The notes: generated by a model from the letters alone, not told the origin. A DNA stretch of 64,000 nt from Advenella sp048381675 (GCF_048381675.1 NZ_JBLWIS010000010.1:1-64000), one strand, 5' to 3'; positions 1 to 8,517 are shown, counted from the stretch's first letter. Numbers and translations: made by a program.

Positions 1-138
1 ATATAAAGCAGAAAGCACATCGGTAGGAGCAGGAATAAAACCATCTCCAAAATCATATTGCTTTACTAGAAATTGCCAAACAAAAAGCAGGATAATGAGG
101 GGGAAGGTTCTTCGCAAGAACCTAAATGAAGGAAGCAT
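1..138 (-). CDS. ABC transporter permease, N-terminal part (runs off left edge)
   Basis: The frame opens with ATG at 138 and stays open for 46 codons to base 1, so only the N-terminus is in the window. It shows a basic start, one hydrophobic helix (about residues 10-23, PLIILLFVWQFLV) and then GDGFIPAPTDVLSALY. A first helix followed by a 'P-x-P-x-x-V-x-x-A' stretch is typical of the inner-membrane permease of nitrate/sulfonate/taurine-type ABC importers (SsuC/TauC group). No clear Shine-Dalgarno precedes the ATG; a GTG three codons upstream (147) is an alternative start. Substrate cannot be told from this piece. The family call is an inference from a short segment. Confidence 0.55.
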   Translation of the reverse strand, partial: MLPSFRFLRRTFPLIILLFVWQFLVKQYDFGDGFIPAPTDVLSALY

Positions 139-370
139 AAAAAACACAATCTTAATAAGAAATCTAAATAAGGATTTTAAGATCGCGTACGCAAATTACT
201 AAGGTCTATTTAATTATTTATTAATAACTTTAAATTCTAAAATAAATTTTATCGTAATAATTTTTTCAAGTTAATACGTTCTTTAGTGTAAGCAATGGAC
301 TGGACTCCCCCTGTGACAGCATAAACATGCGAAAGTGCAGGTGTTATGCAATCACGTCAACCGAAAGAGG

Positions 371-520
371 GTAAGCGTTCAGTCAACACACATTGACTTG
401 GCCGCGTAAGCGGCCATTGTGATTTTATTTGGACGTAGCAGGCGACAAGTTATGTGGTAATAGTTTATCAATCCGGTTGTTCGGATGCGCCGTCAATCTG
501 TCTAGCACCTTCATCCGGCC
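371..520 (-). mobile_element. IS66-family element remnant, one end
   Basis: On the plus strand GTAAGCG begins at 371 and again at 406, the usual first bases of IS66-family terminal repeats. The second copy lies in a GGCCGC-GTAA-GCGGCC hairpin (400-415). Directly inside lies the end of the transposase gene, reading towards this terminus as in intact IS66 elements. No other part of the element (TnpA, TnpB, most of TnpC, other end) is visible, so it is a dead fragment. The exact outer boundary at 371 is my inference from the GTAAGCG start. Confidence 0.6.
425..520 (-). pseudogene. IS66 transposase TnpC, C-terminal fragment
   Basis: Reading leftward from about 517, the frame gives RMKVLDRLTAHPNNRID followed by KLLPHNLSPATSK and a stop (425-427). 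This matches the conserved C-terminal element of IS66 TnpC, whose family pattern is VL-x-R-L-x-x-(H/Y)-P-x-(N/S)-R-I-(D/A)-(E/K)-L-L-P-H-x-W. Upstream of about 517 the frame continues but no longer resembles TnpC, so the gene is truncated there. No function is expected. The small ORF at 577-810 ends about 60 bases upstream of the recognisable part. Confidence 0.6.
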
Positions 521-576
521 GGGCACAACAGCAACCAGAAAGCCAGCGCGTCCACAGCACTCAGCACGAACCGTTA

Positions 577-810
577 TTAACGATAACGCCAGGAGCGGGA
601 TGTAATTTCCCGGTCTATTTTCTGCAATCTGCCCAAATGGTTGACATGATTAATACCCAAAACTTCGCGAACCAAGGCCATTAATTCAGGCAAATGCTCA
701 AAATGCACCTTATTAATGAGCGACTCAAGTCGTGACTTCACCGACTCCAAATAATCTTTGAAATTGAACCCCGTTTTTTTAACTTCAGGCAAAATACGTA
801 CATAGGCCAT
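577..810 (-). CDS. small hypothetical protein (77 aa)
   Basis: The ATG at 810 is preceded by AAGGAGGAGATATC, one of the strongest ribosome binding sites in the window, which is the main reason to accept this ORF. The product is 77 residues, mostly charged and probably helical (FKDYLESVKSRLESLINKV), with no signal peptide or membrane helix. I do not recognise the family. The gene ends next to the IS66 remnant, and the last residues (SRSWRYR) look unlike the rest, so the original C-terminus may have been cut by the insertion. Its promoter would lie in the AT-rich 820-960 stretch. Confidence 0.45.
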   Translation of the reverse strand: MAYVRILPEVKKTGFNFKDYLESVKSRLESLINKVHFEHLPELMALVREVLGINHVNHLGRLQKIDREITSRSWRYR

Positions 811-970
811 GATATCTCCTCCTTGAACCTATTTTTTTTGAACAACATCTCCAGAAGCGCAAAATTCAGTGCGCGTCAATAGTATAACTTAACTTTGTTT
901 GCGTTAAATCAAATAATATTCGTCTGGAATTTGCCCATCCCCTACAATTCGAATTTTTTTACTTTTATTT

Positions 971-1252
971 TCAAAAAACTGGGGTGAAGACTATCTGGGC
1001 GATGACGTACTGGAAAACGGCGACTCCCTGACCCTGTCTGATGTTAGCGAAGGCGACTGGGATGTTTTAGTGGTGGATGAGGACGGAGACAAATGCAAAA
1101 TTACAGACGTAATCATCGACAGTTCCGATCGCAGGGTCATTACCGACAACGATTTACTAGTCTGGGAACAAGGTAGGTGCAAACCATCCGGTGCCGCACA
1201 AACCTTGTTAGCGCTGGCTATCCGGCATCCGGAAGTGTTGCGAGAACTTTAA
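971..1252 (+). pseudogene. chimeric fragment: acidic repeat-type protein joined to HTH-protein C-terminus
   Basis: One open frame without a plausible start reads SKNWGEDYLGDDVLENGDSL and continues acidic (DVSEGDWDVLVVDEDGD) to about 1160. It then reads VWEQGRCKPSGAAQTLLALA and ends IRHPEVLREL-stop. The first part resembles a family of small proteins with WGxDLLG and VDEDG motifs. The second is the typical tail of XRE/HigA-like helix-turn-helix proteins (WEQGxRxPSGAAxxLL). The two halves meet in frame near 1160-1165. I read this as deletion debris from two unrelated genes rather than a real protein. An ATG- or GTG-initiated short product (for example from GTG 1070) is possible but unsupported by a ribosome binding site. 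Confidence 0.5.
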
Positions 1253-1261
1253 TGTTTTCTG

Positions 1262-2239
1262 TTACTCCGGTTTAATGCCTGCGCTTTCAACCGTTTGACG
1301 GTAATCATTAATTTCGTCCTGAATCAGGCGGGCAAACTCTCCTTGCTCCATCCCAATCGGCGCCAGGCCCAGTTCAGAAAGACGTTGCAAAAAAGCCGGT
1401 TTTTCCAGCACCCGCTGCAGGTCGGATTGAATTTTCACCACGATGTCATCGGCCATGTTGCCCGGGCCAGATACCGCCAGCCAGTTATTGCTTTCCATAT
1501 CAATGCCCTGCTCTTTCAAAACAGGCACATCGGGTAGAAAATCCGAACGTTCTTTACTGGCAATCCCCAATACACGTACATCACCTGACTTTACGAATGA
1601 AAGACTTGAATTCAAAGCTACCCAGGCAGAGTCCACTTCACCGGACAACACGGCATTAACCGACTGGGCAGAACCTTTATAGGGAATATGGTTAAGCTTG
1701 ATGCCGGCCATATTGGCAAATTTTTCACCGGCCAGATGCACCGTGGTGCCAATACCTGAAGTGGCATAACTGACCGTTTCAGGGCGTGATTTCGCGGCAG
1801 CAATATAATCCTCCAACGACTTGAAATCCGAATCAGCCCTGACAATCAACATATTGGGCGCAGACGCCACAAGCATAATGGGCGTGACATCCTTCACGGA
1901 ATCAAACGGTAGATTGTTGCGTAGTGCAGGATTAATGGTATGGTTGCCTGCCAGCAATTGCAGGGTATAACCATCGGGTTTGGACTTGGCCACAAAGCTG
2001 GTCCCAATAATGCCTGAAGCACCTGCCTTGTTATCCACCACGACAGATTGGCCCCAGTCCTGCTGCAACTCGGATGCCAGCACCCGGGCAAGAATGTCCG
2101 AAGCGCCACCCGCTCCAAAACCAACAATCACATTCACCGTCCTGTTCGGATAAGACAGACTGCCACTGGCACTCGTCGCCATCACACCGGCAAAACTCAC
2201 ACACGCCATGACGGACAGAAAAAATTTTCCGATTCTCAT
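1262..2239 (-). CDS. Bug-family tripartite tricarboxylate transporter receptor
   Basis: Periplasmic solute receptor of 325 residues. A signal peptide spans about residues 1-26, and the mature part opens with YPNRTVNVIVGFGAGGASD, the conserved beta-strand and GAGGxSD loop of the TctC/Bug fold (PF03401). SYATSGIGTTVHLAGE marks the second ligand loop. Length is normal. GGAG sits seven bases before the ATG. It is the last gene of the leftward catabolic operon and follows a second receptor. No TctA/TctB membrane partners are nearby, which is common for Bug proteins in Alcaligenaceae. The ligand, probably a carboxylic acid linked to this pathway, is inferred from position only. Confidence 0.9.
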   Translation of the reverse strand: MRIGKFFLSVMACVSFAGVMATSASGSLSYPNRTVNVIVGFGAGGASDILARVLASELQQDWGQSVVVDNKAGASGIIGTSFVAKSKPDGYTLQLLAGNHTINPALRNNLPFDSVKDVTPIMLVASAPNMLIVRADSDFKSLEDYIAAAKSRPETVSYATSGIGTTVHLAGEKFANMAGIKLNHIPYKGSAQSVNAVLSGEVDSAWVALNSSLSFVKSGDVRVLGIASKERSDFLPDVPVLKEQGIDMESNNWLAVSGPGNMADDIVVKIQSDLQRVLEKPAFLQRLSELGLAPIGMEQGEFARLIQDEINDYRQTVESAGIKPE

Positions 2240-2307
2240 TCAAATACTCCGAAAAATCCCAGCACCAAGGCTGGGACAAACACAAAACCTGTCACCACAT
2301 AAGTGGT

Positions 2308-3306
2308 TTAATTGCGTGACAGACCTTTTTCCTCGATCAGTTTTTTCCAGATTTGACCTTGGTCGTGTACATAATCCTTGAAGTCTTCAGCGGTGGACCA
2401 TTTGGCCTCAAGACCCAGTTTGGTAAAGTCCTCGATCAGCTCCGGTTTTTCCAGAACCGTCTTCAGGCTGGCATTCAGTTTGTCACGGATCTCGTCCGAC
2501 AGGCCTGCCGGTGTAACCAAGCCTTGCCAGGCATACATTTCATAATCGTCAAGCCGTGGATCCAGCTCATGCAAAGGCTTGACGCCTTCTAAACCCGGGA
2601 AGCTTTCTTCCGATGAAATACCCAGTGCCTTCAACTTTCCGCTCTTTAAATAGCTGGCGACCGAACCCACGGAGCCGAACATAAGATCCACCCTGCCTGC
2701 CAGCAACTCCATCAAGCCAGGCGATGCACCGTTAAAGGGCAAATGGGTCATGGATGAACCGGTTTGCTGCATCAGCAATTCCATGCCCATGTGATGGGGG
2801 CTTCCCAAACCGGCAGAAGCATAGTTCAGTTTGTCAGGATTGGCCTTGGCATATTCAATCAGCTCGGAAACGCTTTCTACCGGCAAGTCGGGGCGAACCA
2901 CCAGCACCAGTGGCAGGCGGGCAAGCATGCTGACCATAGTGAAATCATCGGCGGTGTAGCCCGGGTCTTTCATCAATATCGGGTTCAGTGCCAGGGTTGA
3001 AATGTCCGCATTCATGACGTTATAACCGTTTGGATTGGCACGCTTGAGTTTTCTGGCGGCATTAACCGTACCCGCCCCCGGCTGGTTTTCAACCACAATT
3101 GATTTTTTCAGTTCATCACCAAGATCCTTGGCAACTCTGCGTGCCAGGGTATCAGAGGCCGCTCCTGGTGCGTAGGGTACCACCCATTGTATGGGTTCCT
3201 CTGGATAACTGCTGGCCATCACAGGGCCTGCCTGTACCAGTGCTGCGGTACAAAGCATGGCCTTGCCAAATCCAAGTATGCTTTTTTTCAATGTCTGTTT
3301 CATCAT
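2308..3306 (-). CDS. Bug-family tripartite tricarboxylate transporter receptor
   Basis: Second TctC/Bug-type periplasmic binding protein, 332 residues. A signal peptide ends near AxA at about 31, then YPEEPIQWVVPYAPGAASD shows the family's first conserved loop, with GAASD in place of GGASD. NYASAGLGSPHHMGME is the second loop. Two Met codons open the ORF (3306 and 3303); AAGGAGACAAC precedes them, so either works. It is only distantly similar to the neighbouring receptor at 1262-2239, so the two likely bind different ligands or have diverged greatly. It stands between the other receptor and the NIPSNAP gene in the same operon. Confidence 0.9.
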   Translation of the reverse strand: MMKQTLKKSILGFGKAMLCTAALVQAGPVMASSYPEEPIQWVVPYAPGAASDTLARRVAKDLGDELKKSIVVENQPGAGTVNAARKLKRANPNGYNVMNADISTLALNPILMKDPGYTADDFTMVSMLARLPLVLVVRPDLPVESVSELIEYAKANPDKLNYASAGLGSPHHMGMELLMQQTGSSMTHLPFNGASPGLMELLAGRVDLMFGSVGSVASYLKSGKLKALGISSEESFPGLEGVKPLHELDPRLDDYEMYAWQGLVTPAGLSDEIRDKLNASLKTVLEKPELIEDFTKLGLEAKWSTAEDFKDYVHDQGQIWKKLIEEKGLSRN

Positions 3307-3347
3307 GTTGTCTCCTTTGTTAATATGGCGCAGTAATAATTCAATCG

Positions 3348-3968
3348 TTACAACGGAATGTGTGTGAGGCGGTAACGATCACTGCGATTTAGTGGTGCGG
3401 TTTCAAGCAAATGCTGCATTACCTCGGCTTGTGTGGCGTTATCCCAACCCACAAACAGTGCTGCCCTTGGCAAGTCATCACCCGTCAAATATTCAAATGC
3501 CCCCAATACCTGGCCACCATGGGTCGCCAGCCGGGTATTCAAATCATTCTTGACCAATGCCTCGGCCGCTGCACTGCGGCCAATGTCAATCTTTGTAATA
3601 TGCAGTTCAAGCGTTAAACGTGAAACATCCGGGTGTGCCACCCAGGGATGAATTTCCTTGAGAAAATTCAACTCGTAACGCTCCACCAGCTCACTGCCTG
3701 CATTGGTGCTTTCGCGGGCTGCCCACCATTCCGGGTCGCTATAAAAGCCGGCCCAGGCTTTTTGTCGTGTTTCCCAATCCGGCCATCGCATCAGGTAAAC
3801 AAAGAATGGTGAGTTACGCCCCATGCTGGTATACCAATTGCCCAACGGTGCAATACCATGGCGTTGAAACAATGTTTGCAGCGCATCTTTCCTGCGCGCT
3901 ACCATGTCAGGCATTCGCCCGCGTTCCACCTGATATAAACGCAACTCATAAAACTGACTGCTGATCAT
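3348..3968 (-). CDS. NIPSNAP family protein, two-domain
   Basis: A 206-residue protein starting with FYELRLYQVERGRMPDMVAR, the hallmark of NIPSNAP (PF07978) ferredoxin-like domains. A second, weaker half begins near residue 115 (LTLELHITKID), so two alpha/beta-barrel halves in one chain are likely. It has no signal peptide or membrane segment. NIPSNAP and related dimeric barrel proteins often sit in aromatic and terpenoid catabolic operons, but their exact role is unknown. Here the gene follows the OYE-type reductase with a 12-base gap, so they are surely cotranscribed. The start is supported by TAGGAG seven to eight bases upstream. Confidence 0.8.
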   Translation of the reverse strand: MISSQFYELRLYQVERGRMPDMVARRKDALQTLFQRHGIAPLGNWYTSMGRNSPFFVYLMRWPDWETRQKAWAGFYSDPEWWAARESTNAGSELVERYELNFLKEIHPWVAHPDVSRLTLELHITKIDIGRSAAAEALVKNDLNTRLATHGGQVLGAFEYLTGDDLPRAALFVGWDNATQAEVMQHLLETAPLNRSDRYRLTHIPL

Positions 3969-3980
3969 GACGGTCTTCTC

Positions 3981-5078
3981 CTAGCGTGCATAAGGGGGAG
4001 GTACCCCTTTTTTGGTAGCGGCCCGGTAATATTGCCAAGGGACTTCAACACTACCGTCCAGCTCCTCGGCAACCTGCCATGGCCAATGCGGGTTATTCAA
4101 CACAGCCCTGCCTACCGCAACCAAGTCGGCCTGCTCTTCTGCCACAATCGCCTCAGCCTGGTTGGCCATATTGATCAGACCAACCGCAATAGTGCTAATG
4201 CCCACTTCCTTCTTGATGCGCTCGGCGTAGGGAACCTGGTAACCAGGTCCAATAGGCACTTTGACATAAGCATTGCCGCCACTGGAAACATCAATAAAAT
4301 CACAACCCCGTTGATGCAATGCCCGGGCAAAAGCGACGGCTTCGTCTGCATTGATGCCTTCTTCATGCCAGTCAGTACCGTTGCAACGCACGCCCAATGG
4401 CTTTTCTGCCGGCCAAACCTTGCGCACGGCCTCAAAGACCTCTAGTGGAAAACGCATGCGGTTTTCAAGGCTGCCACCGTACTCATCATCCCGATGATTA
4501 GCCAGCGGGCATAAAAATGAACTCATCAAATATCCATGAGCCGCGTGCAACTCAATGACATCTATGCCAATTTTGTCCGCTCTTTGGGCTGCAGATACAA
4601 AAGCGGCGATCACGGCATCCATATCATCACGACTCATGGCCTGCGGTGTTTGCCAGCCCTCAGCAAAGGGAATCGGACTAGGCCCAATCACAGGCCATGC
4701 CCCCTCATCGGCCTTCAACGGCCCTCTACCCACAAATGGCTTGTGAGCGGATGCCTTTCTGCCGGCATGGCAAAGCTGAACGCCAACCGGCATTGAACTG
4801 TACTTGCGAACTGATTGCAAAACAGCGTGCAACGCATCCGCGTTTTCATCACTCCACAAACCCAGGCAATCGGACGTAATGCGGCCCCGAGCTTCAACCG
4901 CAGTGGCCTCTAGCATGAATAAACCGGCACCCGAGGTCAACAAACTGCCAATATGGATGGTGTGCCAATCACTTGCGTTACCATTCATGGCACTATATTG
5001 GCACATGGGTGAAATAACCAAGCGGTTTTTCAGCGTAAGTCCCCTTAGCGGGTAAGGTGTAAATAACTTGCTTGTCAT
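3981..5078 (-). CDS. Old Yellow Enzyme-type NADH:flavin oxidoreductase (YqjM class)
   Basis: FMN-dependent ene-reductase/dehydrogenase of 365 residues forming one TIM barrel. SPMCQYSA places Cys26 exactly where the YqjM ('thermophilic-like') class has its redox-tuning cysteine. IELHAAHGYLMSSFL gives His178/His181, the pair that binds the substrate carbonyl, and DEYGGSLENRMRF is the family signature. Such enzymes reduce C=C bonds conjugated to carbonyls or CoA thioesters. In this operon it could saturate a ring or side-chain double bond before C-C cleavage by the next-door thiolase/aldolase, which is inference. The gap to the upstream gene is seven bases. Confidence 0.9.
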   Translation of the reverse strand: MTSKLFTPYPLRGLTLKNRLVISPMCQYSAMNGNASDWHTIHIGSLLTSGAGLFMLEATAVEARGRITSDCLGLWSDENADALHAVLQSVRKYSSMPVGVQLCHAGRKASAHKPFVGRGPLKADEGAWPVIGPSPIPFAEGWQTPQAMSRDDMDAVIAAFVSAAQRADKIGIDVIELHAAHGYLMSSFLCPLANHRDDEYGGSLENRMRFPLEVFEAVRKVWPAEKPLGVRCNGTDWHEEGINADEAVAFARALHQRGCDFIDVSSGGNAYVKVPIGPGYQVPYAERIKKEVGISTIAVGLINMANQAEAIVAEEQADLVAVGRAVLNNPHWPWQVAEELDGSVEVPWQYYRAATKKGVPPPYAR

Positions 5079-5085
5079 ATTATGT

Positions 5086-6267
5086 TTATCCCTTTGTCAA
5101 AAGCATGCAGCCCAGGCCGTAGGCACCATTGCATGTCACCGCCACTTCCGGCGCATCCACCTGCCGGGCACCACCACGGCCCAATAACTGCAGACAGGCT
5201 TCATAGGTATGCCCAAAACCATGCAACCTGCCGGCAGACAGCTGGCCACCGCTGGTGTTCATGGGCAATTCCCCATCCAGTCCAATCCGTTCACCCTTTT
5301 CCACAAAAGCACCGGCCTCTCCTTTGCCGCAAAATCCAAGTGCCTCGAGCCAGTGCAGGGTTAAAATACTGAACCCGTCATAAATTTGGGCGACGTCCAC
5401 ATCTTTGGGTTTCAGATCGGTACGGGACCACATCATGTTTGCGGCGGCTTCGGCACCAAACGACGTCATATCGGTTGGCTGTCGCAAGCCGCCTGTTTCA
5501 AATCGGCTGCCTATGGCTTCAATCCGGATCAGCGGATTAGGTCCGTCACCGGCTTCATCACATCGTGACAACACAAAAGCGGTCGAACCGTCAACCGGCA
5601 CGTCACAATCAAACATACGCAATGGCGTGGTAATCATGCGGGAGGCCAAATAGTCCTCAATGGTAATCGGATCGCGGTAAATGGCATTGGGATTAAGCCC
5701 GGCCATTTTTCTGGCATGAACCGCAACCGAACCCAGCTGCTCGGGTGTCAGGCCGAATTCATGCATGTAACGGGTGGCATACATGGCATACCAGGGAGCG
5801 GGTGAAACCGATCCGTATGGCACGGCATACTGCCACATGCCAAACACCTGACGGTCACTGCCTCCCCAGGCCATGGCACCTTTTGCACGGGCCCGGGCCG
5901 ATGCCTCACCAGTGGTACGGAACAGCAAAACGTTTTTAACCGTGCGCGCCGCCAGGGCCTGAATGGCAACAAAAAACGCACTCATCTGCCCGGCTGACTC
6001 CAGCGCGGTGGAACAATACCAGGTTGGCTGCAAACCCAGGGCCAGGCGAACATCATGCACACCCACCGGAGAGAACCCGGTTGCGTTGTCAGCGGCACCG
6101 GGATACGACATGACCCCGTCAATATCAGACGGTTTCAGACCCGCATCCGCAATCGCGGCCAGGCAGGCATCCACGGTCAAACGCAAGGCACTTTCCTTGG
6201 CAGGGCGACTCACGGCCGACTGCCCGATCCCACGAATGGCGACTTGTTTTTCTGCATAATTCATCAT
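5086..6267 (-). CDS. thiolase-fold enzyme of the SCP2-thiolase/Ltp2 aldolase group
   Basis: A 393-residue thiolase-fold protein in the lipid-transfer/SCP2 group. The start VAIRGIGQSAVSRPA, the middle motif QIYDGFSILTLHWLEALGF and the end NTSGGQLSAGRLHGFGHTYE are typical of that group. Cys85 (WYCSTALESAG) lies where true thiolases carry the nucleophile, but the C-terminal GHP motif is replaced by HGFGHTYEA, as in Ltp2-type retro-aldolases that use tyrosines. It may therefore act as a thiolase or as an aldolase on a CoA ester. Its start overlaps the DUF35 gene stop by four bases, so the two are translationally coupled, as expected for a thiolase/DUF35 complex. Confidence 0.8.
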   Translation of the reverse strand: MMNYAEKQVAIRGIGQSAVSRPAKESALRLTVDACLAAIADAGLKPSDIDGVMSYPGAADNATGFSPVGVHDVRLALGLQPTWYCSTALESAGQMSAFFVAIQALAARTVKNVLLFRTTGEASARARAKGAMAWGGSDRQVFGMWQYAVPYGSVSPAPWYAMYATRYMHEFGLTPEQLGSVAVHARKMAGLNPNAIYRDPITIEDYLASRMITTPLRMFDCDVPVDGSTAFVLSRCDEAGDGPNPLIRIEAIGSRFETGGLRQPTDMTSFGAEAAANMMWSRTDLKPKDVDVAQIYDGFSILTLHWLEALGFCGKGEAGAFVEKGERIGLDGELPMNTSGGQLSAGRLHGFGHTYEACLQLLGRGGARQVDAPEVAVTCNGAYGLGCMLLTKG

Positions 6268-6668
6268 GCGCTCACCTCGGGCCGGAAAACGGGTAACCAG
6301 ATATCATCCTGATTTTCAAACCGGACGGAAACCTTCATGCCAATGCTGACCTCTTCGGGCTCACAGTCAACGATATTGGTCATCAACCATAAGCCTTTTT
6401 GCTCGGCCAACTCCACGACGGCCAATACAAACGGGACTTTCTGGTTGGGTGCCCAGGGTTGCCAGTTCACGGTAAAGCTAACGACTTCCGCCTTGCCTGA
6501 AACCGGTTTATATTCCACTTCCTGATGACCGCATTGCGGGCATACCGGCAAGGGCGGATGCTGGTAAGTCTGGCATTGGGGACAATGGCAGATGCGCAAT
6601 TCATTGTTTTTGCCACTAGTCCAAAAGGCGCTATTATCCGGATCCAGTGCAGGAATTTTTTCAAACAT
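6264..6668 (-). CDS. DUF35 OB-fold / zinc-ribbon protein (partner of thiolase)
   Basis: A 134-residue protein with an N-terminal rubredoxin-like zinc ribbon, C29-x2-C32 and C43-x2-C46 (CPQCQTYQHPPLPVCPQC). A C-terminal OB-fold follows (VVSFTVNWQPWAPNQKVPF, VRFENQDDIWLPVFRP). DUF35 proteins are obligate partners of SCP2-type thiolases and aldolases: BbsA with BbsB in benzoylsuccinyl-CoA cleavage, and ChsH2 DUF35 with Ltp2 in steroid side-chain cleavage. Full length for the family. It sits immediately before its thiolase with a four-base overlap, and six bases after the CoA ligase. Confidence 0.88.
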   Translation of the reverse strand: MFEKIPALDPDNSAFWTSGKNNELRICHCPQCQTYQHPPLPVCPQCGHQEVEYKPVSGKAEVVSFTVNWQPWAPNQKVPFVLAVVELAEQKGLWLMTNIVDCEPEEVSIGMKVSVRFENQDDIWLPVFRPEVSA

Positions 6669-6674
6669 GCCTTG

Positions 6675-8312
6675 TTATCCTCTTTTGACCACGATACCCG
6701 CTTTTTCACGGTCCCACAAACGTTCAAGATCCTCGTTGGCCCAATCGCGAAGCTTGAACTTCTCGACTTTCTGGCTGGAGTTTCTGGGCAAGTCCTGCAT
6801 CACGACCAGATAGCGGGGAACCATGTAATAGGCCATCTGGGACTGGCAATAACGAATCAGCTCGGCATGGTCCAACTCAACCTGGTCTTTTACCGTGATG
6901 GCCGCAGCGACTTCATCTTCAGACATCTCCGACTTGACCGCAAAAACCGCCACATCACGAATGGCCTCATGGGACATAATGACTTTTTCAACTTCGTAAG
7001 CGGAAATATTTTCACCGCGACGACGAATGGCATCTTTGGTGCGGTCAAGGAACCAGAAATATCCATCTTCATCAATCACGCCCACGTCACCGGTGTGGAA
7101 CCAGCCATTGCGCCAGGCCTTGACGGTTGCTTCGGGCATTTTGTAGTAACCCTGGGAATGGGCCCACGGCATGGTATGGCGCAGCACCAGTTCACCACGC
7201 TGTCCGGGCTCAAGCTCAAAATCGTTCTCGTCAACGATGCGTGCCTCGATGCCCGCACGGGCCTTGCCACATGAACCCAATTTAGCCAGTGGTTCAACCA
7301 GGCTGTAGGCATGCGAAGGACCGAAATCGGTCAGGCTGTAACTTTGAATAAAGCGCAACCCGAAACGTTTTTCAAACTCAAGGCCAAAATCGGGAATCGG
7401 TGCCGACATGCACATCCGCAAACGGTTGTCCGCATCCGCCGGATCACGGGGCTGGCTCCATAAAATATTAATCATGGAACCCAGCAGATTGGTCAGGGTC
7501 GCACCGCATGCGCGAATATCCTGCCAGAACCTGGAAGCGGAGAAACGCTTTTGCAAGGCAATGGAGGCCCCCACCATGATGGCGTTATAAGTTGCCCCCT
7601 GCAAGGCATTGGTGTGGAACATGGGTAGACAGATATAGGCAATATCATCAGGGCGTTGACCAAATGCCTGCGCATGGCTCAGGCCCCACAGAAAACACTG
7701 TGCCTGCGTCAGAATCACGCCTTTGGATGGACCGGTCGTACCCGAGGTGTAAATAATGTATGAGGGGTCATTGAATGACACGGTTGCCTCAGGCAAACTT
7801 TGATCTGCCTCATACAGATCCGCAAAATCCACCACGTCAATGTCTGTTTTTCTGGTTGCAATCTGCGCCTTGTCAGCCCCCAGACAAACAATCTGCCTGA
7901 TATTGTCCAGTTCTGCTGCCACCTCGGCATAATTGCTCCATAAAGCATCGTCAACGACCAGTGCCTCCGCATCGGAATGGGACAGCAAATACTGCAGGGA
8001 CTGACCACGACTGCCCGTATTCAAAGGCACCGCCACCGCACCCAGTTTGCCCAGGGCAAAGTAAGTCAGTAACTGTTCAGGACTATTATCCATCAGGCAG
8101 GCCACGTGTGTACCATGAGCAATACCACGCTTGGCCAGGCCATGCGCCAGCTGGTTGGACATCAGATCAATATCCCGGTAAGTCAGTTGCCGGCCATCGG
8201 GCAAATAATTCAGGAATACCTTGTCGCCCATTGACTGGGCACGTTCAGCCAATACTTTTGGTGTGGTTAATTGCTGAATATGATGTCCAGCCCAGCGGTC
8301 TCCAAGACTCAT
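6675..8312 (-). CDS. acyl-CoA synthetase (AMP-forming)
   Basis: ANL-superfamily ligase of 545 residues that should activate a carboxylic acid to its CoA ester via an acyl-adenylate. The P-loop is IIYTSGTTGPSKG (188-198 region). GWFHTGDVGVIDEDGYFWFL and RRRGENISAYEVE form the hinge and C-terminal lid, and SSQKVEKFKL holds the likely catalytic lysine. It resembles the crotonobetaine/carnitine- and cyclohexanecarboxylate-type ligases more than benzoate ligases, but substrate cannot be read from motifs. The start codon overlaps the stop of the upstream DUF2783 gene (ATGA). In the operon it supplies the CoA ester for the reductase and thiolase. Confidence 0.9.
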   Translation of the reverse strand: MSLGDRWAGHHIQQLTTPKVLAERAQSMGDKVFLNYLPDGRQLTYRDIDLMSNQLAHGLAKRGIAHGTHVACLMDNSPEQLLTYFALGKLGAVAVPLNTGSRGQSLQYLLSHSDAEALVVDDALWSNYAEVAAELDNIRQIVCLGADKAQIATRKTDIDVVDFADLYEADQSLPEATVSFNDPSYIIYTSGTTGPSKGVILTQAQCFLWGLSHAQAFGQRPDDIAYICLPMFHTNALQGATYNAIMVGASIALQKRFSASRFWQDIRACGATLTNLLGSMINILWSQPRDPADADNRLRMCMSAPIPDFGLEFEKRFGLRFIQSYSLTDFGPSHAYSLVEPLAKLGSCGKARAGIEARIVDENDFELEPGQRGELVLRHTMPWAHSQGYYKMPEATVKAWRNGWFHTGDVGVIDEDGYFWFLDRTKDAIRRRGENISAYEVEKVIMSHEAIRDVAVFAVKSEMSEDEVAAAITVKDQVELDHAELIRYCQSQMAYYMVPRYLVVMQDLPRNSSQKVEKFKLRDWANEDLERLWDREKAGIVVKRG

Positions 8313-8494
8313 TGTTCTTTCTCCTTTGTTTTTACAGGCGCCAGGGCACGCTGTACTGCAATTTCAACCCGGTCCGCATCGGCCAGTTCATTGGCAAGAA
8401 TAAGAACCAGTCTCGCCAGGAAACCTTCTGTTTCAGCTTCCGGAATCTGGTCAAGCGCTTCGGTTACCGCGCGAAATGAGCGTTGCAATTCCAT
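8309..8494 (-). CDS. DUF2783-like small protein
   Basis: A 61-residue acidic, helical protein (MELQRSFRAVTEALDQIPEA, then ARLVLILANELADADRVEIAVQRA). Length, composition and position match DUF2783 proteins, which occur as small ORFs next to FAD-dependent aromatic monooxygenases of the MhpA type. AAGGAG lies ten bases before the ATG, and the stop overlaps the next gene's start by four bases, so it is a true gene. Function is unknown. A role as a small accessory or stabilising subunit of the monooxygenase has been neither shown nor excluded. The family call is from memory of the pattern and is not certain. Confidence 0.7.
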   Translation of the reverse strand: MELQRSFRAVTEALDQIPEAETEGFLARLVLILANELADADRVEIAVQRALAPVKTKEKEQ

Positions 8495-8517
8495 GTTTGA
8501 TGTCTCCTTTTTTATTG

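Noticed and set aside
454..684. 76-codon plus-strand ORF
   Set aside because: It lies antisense to the IS66 TnpC fragment and the 77-aa gene, has no ribosome binding site, and its composition is that of a shadow frame.
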